The notes under the pieces: model-generated
What the model was told of the DNA's origin: nothing
Databases searched by the model: none
Seen by the model: the letters and a program-made list of their open reading frames with translations, nothing else
Made by a program: the position numbers and the translations under genes
DNA from: an uncultured Porphyromonadaceae bacterium
GTDB lineage: Bacteria > Bacteroidota > Bacteroidia > Bacteroidales > Muribaculaceae
Direction of reading: 5' to 3'
Length of the DNA: 16,121 nucleotides
Assembly (NCBI GenBank): GCA_905212215.1
Contig: CAJMDR010000011.1
Coordinates: forward strand, 1 to 16,121
Shown here: one piece after another, positions 1 to 5,941 of the stretch
Layout: each line of letters begins with the position of its first letter
Numbering within the stretch: the first letter of the stretch is position 1

Positions 1-94
1 CGCCCCGGGCCCCAGGACCCCCGCCGTAAACAATATGCTCTATAACCTCGGTGTGGAACCGGAAAGCATCCATTATGATAATTTCGGTGGATGA
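1..94 (+). CDS. nqrF: 3' end of NqrF, Na+-translocating NADH:quinone reductase subunit F (partial)
   Basis: Only the last 30 codons are present, read from base 2 to a TGA at 92-94. The visible tail (VNNMLYNLGVEPESIHYDNFGG) matches the usual end of NqrF, the FAD and 2Fe-2S subunit that takes electrons from NADH in the membrane-bound sodium pump. NqrF proteins typically carry a CGP-type NAD-binding motif and then a helix before a D(D/N)FG(G) end, and the last part is clear here. The first eight residues (APGPRTPA) fit a CGPGPM-like motif poorly, which may reflect base errors at the sequence edge. The 95-bp gap to glyA contains no clear terminator. The call rests on a short segment, so another ferredoxin-reductase-like protein is possible. 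Confidence 0.72.
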   Translation, partial: APGPRTPAVNNMLYNLGVEPESIHYDNFGG

Positions 95-189
95 TGGCCG
101 AACTGATGATGATAGTGGAACAAACAGTTTTCCTCTTAAAAAGAGAGTACTAATAAAGACAAATACATAATACTTAAATCACAATATCA

Positions 190-1470
190 ATGAAAAGAGA
201 CAACGAGATTTTTGAGATCATAGATCGCGAACATCTGCGTCAGCGCCGTGGCATAGAGTTGATCGCCAGCGAGAACTTCGTCAGCGACGAGGTTATGCGT
301 GCAATGGGTTCGTGTCTTACCAACAAATATGCCGAAGGCTACCCTGCAAAGCGCTACTATGGCGGCTGCCAGGAAGTGGACAAGGCAGAGAATATAGCCA
401 TTGAGCGCGCCAAGAAGCTTTTCGACGCTGAATGGGCAAATGTACAGCCCCACTCCGGCGCGCAGGCCAACATGGCAGTGTTCATGGCCGTTCTGCAGCC
501 CGGCGACAAATTCATGGGCATGGACCTGAGCCACGGTGGTCATCTGAGCCACGGTAGCCCAGTAAACTTCTCCGGCCTGATGTTCCAGCCTATCAGCTAT
601 ACCGTTGACCCCAACACAGGTCGCGTGAACTACGAGGAAATGGAAGAGAAAGCCCGTGCCGAGAAGCCGAAGCTGATAATCGCCGGTGCCAGCGCATATA
701 GCCGCGAATGGGATTACGCCCGCATCCGCAAGCTTGCCGATGAAATCGGCGCCATCTTCATGGTGGATATGGCTCACCCTGCAGGCCTTATCGCAGCCGG
801 GCTGCTGGAGAACCCTGTTAAGCATGCTCACATTGTAACCACCACTACTCACAAGACCCTTCGTGGTCCGCGTGGCGGCCTTATCCTCATGGGCAAGGAC
901 TTCGATAACCCCTGGGGCAAGAAGACACCCAAAGGCGAGATCAAGAAGATGAGCGCACTGCTCGACAGCGCTGTGTTCCCCGGCGTACAGGGCGGCCCGC
1001 TGGAGCATGTAATCGCAGCCAAAGCTGTTGCTTTCGGCGAGGCTCTGCAGCCTGAATGGAAAGAATATGCAATGCAGGTGAAGAAGAATGCTGCAGCTAT
1101 GGCAAAGGCCCTCATGGACCGCGGCTATAAGATCATCAGCGACGGTACCGACAACCACTCCATGCTGGTTGACCTGCGTCCGAAGTTCCCCGACATGAGC
1201 GGCAAGAAAGCTGAACGTGTGCTGGTAGAAGCTGACATCACCGCCAACAAGAACATGGTTCCTTACGACAGCCGTTCTCCGTTCCTCACCTCCGGTCTCC
1301 GCTTCGGTACCGCTGCCATCACCACTCGTGGTGCTAAGGAAGACATGATGGAGAAGATTGTTGAATTCATCGACCGCGTACTCAGCAACGCTGACAACAG
1401 CGAGGAAATCAGCAAGGTTCGTCAGGAAGTGAACGACATGATGAACGACATGCCCATGTTCGCATGGTAA
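190..1470 (+). CDS. glyA: Serine hydroxymethyltransferase
   Basis: This is a PLP-dependent cytosolic enzyme that converts serine plus tetrahydrofolate to glycine plus 5,10-methylene-THF, the main source of one-carbon units for purines, thymidylate and methionine. The 426-residue length is typical of the family. Recognisable motifs are the N-terminal LIASENF (residues 24-30), [13 protein letters not shown] (47-59), HSGAQAN (88-94), the PLP-ring contacts Asp193 and His196 in MVDMAHPAG, and the [14 protein letters not shown] signature with Schiff-base Lys222. No key residue is missing. The ATG at 190 lies about 95 bp after the nqrF stop in an A-rich leader. Codon use is rich in C/G-ending codons compared with the following genes, consistent with high expression. 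A strong hairpin follows at 1528-1561, so the gene is probably monocistronic or the last in its unit. Confidence 0.98.
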   Translation: MKRDNEIFEIIDREHLRQRRGIELIASENFVSDEVMRAMGSCLTNKYAEGYPAKRYYGGCQEVDKAENIAIERAKKLFDAEWANVQPHSGAQANMAVFMAVLQPGDKFMGMDLSHGGHLSHGSPVNFSGLMFQPISYTVDPNTGRVNYEEMEEKARAEKPKLIIAGASAYSREWDYARIRKLADEIGAIFMVDMAHPAGLIAAGLLENPVKHAHIVTTTTHKTLRGPRGGLILMGKDFDNPWGKKTPKGEIKKMSALLDSAVFPGVQGGPLEHVIAAKAVAFGEALQPEWKEYAMQVKKNAAAMAKALMDRGYKIISDGTDNHSMLVDLRPKFPDMSGKKAERVLVEADITANKNMVPYDSRSPFLTSGLRFGTAAITTRGAKEDMMEKIVEFIDRVLSNADNSEEISKVRQEVNDMMNDMPMFAW

Positions 1471-1527
1471 GACAGTAATACGCATCGGTAATACCTCATC
1501 GGGCATATACCTTGCAAGCGACACAAG

Positions 1528-1561
1528 AAACGCCCCGGGAGCCATAAACTTCGGGGCGTTT
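1528..1561 (+). terminator. Intrinsic-type terminator hairpin after glyA
   Basis: A perfect 10-bp stem (AAACGCCCCG at 1528-1537 paired with CGGGGCGTTT at 1552-1561) encloses a 14-nt loop, 58 bp after the glyA stop. The stem is GC-rich at its core with an A/T base. The T-run is only the three Ts at the stem foot, so it is not a textbook rho-independent site, but position and strength support a transcript end. Confidence 0.75.
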
Positions 1562-1638
1562 CCAAGTGTTAGAGAGGTAAGAATACGAAAAACCGGTACG
1601 ATTGCCGGGAGCTTTAGGTATTCAATAATCAGTTAAAC

Positions 1639-1646
1639 CAAATTTG
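1639..1646 (+). promoter_or_regulatory. Possible Bacteroidetes -7 box before the small ORF
   Basis: CAAATTTG matches the TAnnTTTG consensus at all fixed positions but one. It would start transcription almost at the ATG at 1653, giving a leaderless or very short-leader transcript. No clear -33 TTG lies at the right distance, so the call is weak. Confidence 0.3.
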
Positions 1647-1652
1647 CAGGAT

Positions 1653-1814
1653 ATGTTGATGAAAATTACCCGTTCGTTACTCAGCCATCTGAAAGAGTTG
1701 TTCTGGCTTCGTTATGGACTGCTCAAGGAAAGCACAACTTATGAAAATGTTCCGGTAATGGTACAGAAAGACATGACCATTTATCGCACCGGTGACGAAA
1801 AAAATTTTTTCTGA
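1653..1814 (+). CDS. Small ORF of 53 residues, unknown function
   Basis: An open frame runs from ATG 1653 (an alternative ATG is at 1659) to TGA at 1812-1814. The product begins MLMKITRSLLSHLKELFWLR and ends TGDEKNFF. It is basic and amphipathic at the N-terminus, with one Trp and no convincing signal peptide or membrane helix. I do not recognise it. It sits between the glyA terminator and the rhodanese gene and stops 3 nt before the rhodanese ATG. Both are in the same reading frame, separated only by TGA and one AGA codon. It could be a genuine small protein co-translated with the rhodanese, a leader ORF, or a chance frame. The A7T6 run at 1797-1810 near its end is a possible slippage or sequencing-error site. 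Confidence 0.4.
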   Translation: MLMKITRSLLSHLKELFWLRYGLLKESTTYENVPVMVQKDMTIYRTGDEKNFF

Positions 1815-1817
1815 AGA

Positions 1818-2201
1818 ATGATACGACACATTATTATTGTTGTACTCGTAATGCTCGGTATAGCATCGTGCAGGGCAGCACATCCCTATGACCTTACGCC
1901 ACAGCAATTTAAGGAACGGATTGCCAACGACAGCAATGCCGTGGTGCTGGATGTCCGTACTCCGGAAGAATATCAGGCAGGACATTTGCAGAATGCCGTT
2001 AATTTGGATTATAATAATCCGGAAACGTTCACAATGGGATGCGAAAGTCTTGAACCCTCAAAAACATATTATGTCTATTGCCGTTCCGGCAGGCGCAGCG
2101 ATGCTGCCTGCCGTCAGTTGCAGACTTACGGATTAAATGTCTACAATATGTGCGGCGGTATGCAGGAATGGACAAAATGTGGTTATCCGGTTGTTAAATA
2201 A
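1818..2201 (+). CDS. Rhodanese-like domain lipoprotein
   Basis: This is a single-domain rhodanese of 127 residues, predicted to act in the cell envelope. Residues 1-17 form a lipoprotein signal with lipobox IASC (Cys18). The mature start (CRAAHPYD) lacks an acidic motif just after the Cys of the kind linked to surface export in Bacteroidetes, so it probably faces the periplasm (inference). The fold shows the LDVRTPEEY motif (44-52), GHLQNAVNLDY (55-65), the active-site loop YCRSGRRSDAA with catalytic Cys88 and its two arginines, and the C-terminal GGMQEW motif (113-118). Such proteins carry sulfur as a persulfide on the active Cys, like periplasmic PspE. The natural substrate cannot be read from the sequence. 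Four further Cys (75, 98, 112, 121) lie outside the active loop. The start is fixed by the signal peptide and lies 3 nt after the preceding small ORF. Confidence 0.93.
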   Translation: MIRHIIIVVLVMLGIASCRAAHPYDLTPQQFKERIANDSNAVVLDVRTPEEYQAGHLQNAVNLDYNNPETFTMGCESLEPSKTYYVYCRSGRRSDAACRQLQTYGLNVYNMCGGMQEWTKCGYPVVK

Positions 2202-2253
2202 ATCGTTAATTGGACTTCACAATATCTGGTTTCCTCGTTCGCGAAAGATTTAT

Positions 2254-2261
2254 TATTTTTG
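2254..2261 (+). promoter_or_regulatory. Bacteroidetes -7 promoter box for the C45-type hydrolase pair
   Basis: TATTTTTG is an exact match to TAnnTTTG and is followed by C, as is common. It lies 58 bp before the preferred ATG at 2319, predicting a leader of about 50 nt. No clear -33 TTG is visible at 18-20 nt spacing. Confidence 0.65.
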
Positions 2262-2318
2262 CATAAGTAAAGGCATGGGTTTTAAACAGATCTTATGTCA
2301 AAAACAGATGCAAGGATT

Positions 2319-3431
2319 ATGAAACTACGTATAACGGGAATAATAAGTTTTGTCTTGGTTGCGCTTACAGGATATGCGTGTACCTCGGCAATAATCAGCG
2401 CTGACAGGACTGTATCCGGTCGGCCTTTGTTGTGGAAACACCGTGATACGAGCAATGCAAACAGCCGGATAGCATATATTAAGGCTACTAACGACGGAGA
2501 CTTGGATTATGTAGGTCTTTTCAATGCCAATGACCCTAATAACCGTCAGGCCTGGATGGGCATGAACGAAGCCGGATTCGCAATAATGAATACTGCTTCG
2601 TATAACTTGTTGCCTAAAGGTGAGAAGTCAAAAGATCGCGAGGGGAGAGTCATGGCACAGGCATTGCGTAAATGCCGTACGGTGGATGATTTTGCCCGTT
2701 TCCTGGATTCTCTGCCAAGACCTATCGGTGTTGAAGCAAACTTCGGTGTTATAGATGCTCTCGGTAATGGAGCCTATTTTGAAACAGGTAACTATAAATA
2801 TCAGAGGTTTGACTTGAAAGATGCCCCCGATGGTATTCTTGTCCGTACCAACTACAGCCATTCCGGTCGTGAGGGTGCCGGAAGCGGATATATGCGTGAG
2901 GACAATGCCGTGCATCAGTTGTTGCCATTTGTCAAGCAGAGAAAAGTAACGCCGGAACTGCTTACTGAAACTTTGAGCCGCAGGTTCTATCGTGATGATG
3001 CCGGTTATGATTTTCTTGATTCTGTTCCACGGATAGTACAGGACAAAGATTTCATTCCACGCTATACGAGTGTAGCGACCTGTGTTGTCGAAGGTATGAA
3101 ACCGTTGAAAACATTACCGGATAGTGCAACTGTAGCACAACAATACATAATGTGGACCGGCCTCGGTTATCCTCCGGCGGCTGAGATAATGCCCGTATGG
3201 TGTCGCCCCGACGGTGTTGCAAAAGATTTGCAGGGCACAGGGCCGAATAATCATGCTCCGCTTGCCGACAAAGCTCAGAACGCAAGACTTGATGTTTTCG
3301 GGTCGAAGCCGAAGGAAGGGAAAAAGCGGTTTGTGGATCTTGACAAGCTCGTGAATGAGCAGGGCACAGGCTACATGCAGTTGGTATTGCCAAAGAATCG
3401 TGACACTTACCGTCGTTATCGCGACAGATGA
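2319..3431 (+). CDS. Exported Ntn-hydrolase, C45/AAT-type acyltransferase or linear amide hydrolase
   Basis: This 370-residue protein resembles the acyl-CoA:6-aminopenicillanate acyltransferase (AAT, peptidase C45) and choloylglycine hydrolase superfamily of N-terminal nucleophile enzymes, which cleave or form linear amide bonds. From ATG 2319, residues 1-20 are a signal peptide ending TGYA. Cleavage would expose Cys21 (CTSAII), the expected N-terminal nucleophile, so export would also activate the enzyme (inference). Further family-like features are GRPLLWKHRD with Arg42 and Asp43, WMGMNEAGFAIMNT, AYFETG and RTNYSHSG, the last probably supplying the oxyanion-pocket Asn. An in-frame ATG at 2295 would add eight residues before the signal peptide. 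I prefer 2319 because it gives a canonical signal. The substrate is unknown; bile salts, acylated amino acids or beta-lactam-like amides are only guesses. The stop overlaps the next gene by ATGA. Confidence 0.85.
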   Translation: MKLRITGIISFVLVALTGYACTSAIISADRTVSGRPLLWKHRDTSNANSRIAYIKATNDGDLDYVGLFNANDPNNRQAWMGMNEAGFAIMNTASYNLLPKGEKSKDREGRVMAQALRKCRTVDDFARFLDSLPRPIGVEANFGVIDALGNGAYFETGNYKYQRFDLKDAPDGILVRTNYSHSGREGAGSGYMREDNAVHQLLPFVKQRKVTPELLTETLSRRFYRDDAGYDFLDSVPRIVQDKDFIPRYTSVATCVVEGMKPLKTLPDSATVAQQYIMWTGLGYPPAAEIMPVWCRPDGVAKDLQGTGPNNHAPLADKAQNARLDVFGSKPKEGKKRFVDLDKLVNEQGTGYMQLVLPKNRDTYRRYRDR

Positions 3432-4012
3432 CTTTTTGTGATTGTACTATTCCGGAATTCAAACTGTCTTCTGGTCAACTGATGCAGTTCATTCTGCTGC
3501 GTCATTGTTTCGTGTTGCTTGTGTGTGTGGTTCTGGCTGGGCTATTGCTAATTGTGGCAGGACTGATGGCTGATTTACGGTTTGCGGTGGCAGGGTTAAT
3601 GGTGTGGTGTATAATTTTGCCCGGAGTGATGGCTTTCTGTTATTTCAAATATGGTTTGAAAAGGGCGAATGCCTTGAATTGTATCAGTCATACCTTGCAT
3701 TTTACCGAGCAAGGGATAGAACTGGCATATTTCAAGCCAAAATTTATAGCAGAAGAAGAGAGTGAGGAACAAGAGTTCGGTGAAGGAGAGGGTAGAGTAG
3801 AAGATGAATTATTAGTGGAAGAAGAGCCAACCGTGATATTTTATAAGTCCGAACAGATGGGTCGTTCGGAGTCTTTCGGAAATGGTCTTTTTGTAGAGGT
3901 GAACACAAGAGACGGGAACAAAGACGGTTACCTCTATATTCCTTATTCAGGCAAAAACGATGAGGCTATTCTTTCCAATATGAAACAATTGGCTAAGAAT
4001 TCAATAGCCTGA
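3428..4012 (+). CDS. Two-helix membrane protein with acidic linker, YcxB/PH-like arrangement
   Basis: The 194-residue product has two adjacent hydrophobic segments (about residues 24-47 and 52-74), then a soluble C-terminal domain of mixed beta character ending in a helix (ILSNMKQLAK). This resembles YcxB-like proteins, where an FxLT-type N-terminal strand precedes two helices and a PH-like fold; that assignment is inference. Residues 109-133 form a very acidic insert rich in Glu. The start is the ATG at 3428, which overlaps the hydrolase stop (ATGA), indicating translational coupling. The short segment before helix 1 (PEFKLSSGQLMQF) fits the family pattern better than starting at ATG 3482. 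The 3' end overlaps the convergent dprA gene by 12 bp. Function is unknown. Coupling to an exported hydrolase suggests a shared envelope role. Confidence 0.75.
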   Translation: MTFCDCTIPEFKLSSGQLMQFILLRHCFVLLVCVVLAGLLLIVAGLMADLRFAVAGLMVWCIILPGVMAFCYFKYGLKRANALNCISHTLHFTEQGIELAYFKPKFIAEEESEEQEFGEGEGRVEDELLVEEEPTVIFYKSEQMGRSESFGNGLFVEVNTRDGNKDGYLYIPYSGKNDEAILSNMKQLAKNSIA

Positions 4013-5173
4013 CCGGCTGAATTTAGGAACGAGGTCAAAAAATAAGGATTTCGTAGAGTATTTATTACCGGGGTATTTGATTATTAGGTCATCAAACTCC
4101 AGTTCTGCAAGCATTGGTAATAATATATGTGCGGTCAATCCGGTAGCCGAGAGTATAGAATCGATAGAGGCCGGATTGTCAAAATTATCTATGGCCTCAT
4201 AGATTTTTCTCTTATCATTGTCAAGCTCGGCAAAAATGTCGGGTTGATCAGCTACCTCCTTGGTTTCTTTAAGCGGTTTCCAACAAGCCATTTCCACCAA
4301 CTGGTCGGCGGAACTTACCAAAGCGGCTATATTTTTGAAAATGAGATAATTGCAACCTTCGCTTAACTCATCGTTATATCTGCCCGGCACAGCACCCACC
4401 AATCGGTTATAGTCATTGGCGATGCGGGCAGTTGACATTGCTCCGCCTCTCAGCTTGCTTTCTGCGATTAGTGTTACATCAGATAATCCCGCCACTATCC
4501 TGTTCCTTTCCAGGAATCGTTGGCGGTAAGGTCTTGTGGCGGAGGGATACTCGCTGACTATGGAGCCTCCGTTGCGGATTATATCTCGCGCCAGATTCCT
4601 GTTTACCGTAGGATAAATGGTGTCCAATCCATGAGCCACAACAGCTATTGTGGGCAGGTTGTTTTTCAATGCCGCCTCATGTGCGGAAGTATCTATTCCG
4701 TATGCAAGGCCGCTTATAATGACCGGATCCATTCCCTTCTGTTCCAGCTCCGTAACTAATTCGGATACGAACTGTACACCTCTTATCGATGCGCTGCGTG
4801 TACCGACTATGCTGAGAATATGTTCCGAGTCAAGGTCTGTATTGCCCAACACATACAGCACTACAGGGGCGTCATAGCATTGCAATAGCCTTTGGGGATA
4901 GCCTTCCGAACCGTATGCAAGAGCTTTTATTCCGTTCTTGCGAACGAATTGCAGTTCTTTCTTTGCCAGCTCCAACGCTTCGGAACGCGCCGAAGCAAGA
5001 GGAATGGTACGTTCTTTTGTTCCCAGACGCACCATAAGCTCATAAGAATTGCAGCGCATGAATTCTTCCGGCGAGATGCCGCGTTTCATCATCCGCCTCA
5101 TAATTTCGGCGTTCATTCCCTTAGTAAGTGACAGGGCAATGAGGTGAAGCGTGTCGGAGTCGGAAGCGGTCAA
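4001..5173 (-). CDS. dprA: DNA-processing protein DprA
   Basis: DprA binds incoming single-stranded DNA and loads RecA during natural transformation, acting in the cytoplasm. The 390-residue protein has an N-terminal helical region, a Rossmann-like core with SIVGTRSAS (121-129), ISGLAYGIDTSAHEAAL (153-169), AHGLDTIYP (180-188), RNRIVAGLSD (223-232), ESKLRGGAMSTA (238-249) and GCNYLI (273-278), and a C-terminal winged-helix-like domain (about 318-375). All family motifs are intact. The start is TTG at 5173-5171, because the segment TLHLIALSLTKG belongs to the conserved N-terminus and the first in-frame ATG (residue 20) would remove it. That TTG overlaps the TGA of the upstream thioesterase as TTGA, so translation is probably coupled. 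It shares the thioesterase promoter. Many bacteria that are not known to be competent keep dprA, so competence cannot be inferred. Confidence 0.96.
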   Translation of the reverse strand: MTASDSDTLHLIALSLTKGMNAEIMRRMMKRGISPEEFMRCNSYELMVRLGTKERTIPLASARSEALELAKKELQFVRKNGIKALAYGSEGYPQRLLQCYDAPVVLYVLGNTDLDSEHILSIVGTRSASIRGVQFVSELVTELEQKGMDPVIISGLAYGIDTSAHEAALKNNLPTIAVVAHGLDTIYPTVNRNLARDIIRNGGSIVSEYPSATRPYRQRFLERNRIVAGLSDVTLIAESKLRGGAMSTARIANDYNRLVGAVPGRYNDELSEGCNYLIFKNIAALVSSADQLVEMACWKPLKETKEVADQPDIFAELDNDKRKIYEAIDNFDNPASIDSILSATGLTAHILLPMLAELEFDDLIIKYPGNKYSTKSLFFDLVPKFSRSGY

Positions 5174-5589
5174 TGGATATATTTCTGGAATATGCGGGCG
5201 AGTTCATCGCCACGCGACAGTTTTCCGTTTTTCAACACTACAACGGTCACTATGCCTTGTGCTGCCACTTCACCGTTGCTTTTAAGTATGTCCTGATGGA
5301 AAACGAATCTCGGACCACGTCGTTCCAGGCGCAGACAGGAAACGAACCGGTCGCCGCCGCGCAACGACTGTTTATATTCAATTTCAATTTTTCGCACCAC
5401 TACATCTATGCCGGCTTCATGCATGCGAACGAACGACATGCCGGCTTCGGCACAGAAGGAATGGCGCGTATGCTCCATATAATGGAGATAGTTGGCATTG
5501 TTGACTATGGCCTCGCAGTCTAGTTCATAGTCTCGCACCGACATCTCCATGGCGAAGCAGTATTTACGGTTGTCTTTCAGTATAATCAT
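5170..5589 (-). CDS. Hotdog-fold acyl-CoA thioesterase, YbgC/4HBT type
   Basis: The 139-residue cytosolic protein belongs to the 4-hydroxybenzoyl-CoA thioesterase-like hotdog family, which hydrolyses acyl-CoA or acyl-ACP thioesters. The conserved block is VRDYELDCEAIVNNANYLHY (residues 18-37), where Asp24 occupies the catalytic acid position and the following helix carries MEHTRHSF. The rest (IEIEYKQSLRGGDRF, GPRFVFHQDI, AAQGIVTVVVL) forms the usual beta-sheet. I start at ATG 5589 rather than 5622, because the promoter -7 box at 5611-5618 lies between them and the longer start would fall upstream of transcription. The start lies about 15 nt after the predicted transcription start. The gene is first in a two-gene unit with dprA, to which it is coupled by a TTGA overlap. 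Its substrate is not predictable. Confidence 0.9.
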   Translation of the reverse strand: MIILKDNRKYCFAMEMSVRDYELDCEAIVNNANYLHYMEHTRHSFCAEAGMSFVRMHEAGIDVVVRKIEIEYKQSLRGGDRFVSCLRLERRGPRFVFHQDILKSNGEVAAQGIVTVVVLKNGKLSRGDELARIFQKYIH

Positions 5590-5610
5590 TGACTTGTACC
5601 TCTGAGAGTG

Positions 5611-5639
5611 CAAAATTAACAATTATTTTTTACTTTCAA
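5611..5639 (-). promoter_or_regulatory. Bacteroidetes promoter for the thioesterase-dprA operon
   Basis: Read on the minus strand, TTG (5639-5637) is followed by an 18-nt spacer and TAATTTTG (5618-5611), an exact TAnnTTTG box. This is the best complete -33/-7 pair in the window. It predicts transcription from about 5604 and a short leader before ATG 5589. Confidence 0.75.
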
Positions 5640-5941
5640 CCTACCGATTCCGAGAGAATATCTCCGAATAAGGTAAATCACAGGTCTCTTATTTGAGTTT
5701 CAGGTCAAAAGCTTTTGCTGATTCTACTGTAAGTATAGATAAGAGTTAATTGTCATTGCAATATCCGATTCTTTTTAGGTTTCAAAGTTTATACATATAG
5801 GCCCCGTTCCTTAAATTGCACAAGAATATGTTCGTTGTCGGAGCCTAAAGAGTTGTAGAATTTCAACACTACGGGAGGGATGATTGTTAATAATAGAGAA
5901 AACTGAAAAAAGAAAAACACTAATTTTATCATAACCAATAA
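5640..5941. other. Intergenic region upstream of ppk1, no gene seen
   Basis: About 300 bp lie between the divergent thioesterase promoter and the ppk1 ATG. I find no plausible coding frame, no strong hairpin, and no exact TAnnTTTG box on the + strand. The nearest are TAATTTTA at 5921-5928 (one mismatch, but only 14 nt from the ATG) and a degenerate TTAAATTG at about 5811. The direct repeat CAGGTC occurs twice within about 22 bp near 5680-5706. The last 60 bp are A-rich, typical of leaders in this group. Confidence 0.5.

Noticed and set aside
133..145. CTCTT-AAA-AAGAG hairpin between nqrF and glyA
   Set aside because: A 5-bp, A/T-rich stem with a 3-nt loop and no T-run is too weak to call a terminator.
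187..1545. A 452-codon open frame on the minus strand across glyA
   Set aside because: It mirrors glyA almost exactly and its product has no recognisable motif. It follows from the strong codon bias of glyA on the other strand.
3052..3462. Minus-strand open frame across the end of the C45-type hydrolase
   Set aside because: It overlaps a gene with clear family motifs and has low-complexity, unstructured content; it is a shadow frame.
5590..5622. Longer start for the thioesterase at 5622
   Set aside because: The promoter -7 box lies between the two ATGs, and the extra 11 residues are not part of the hotdog domain.
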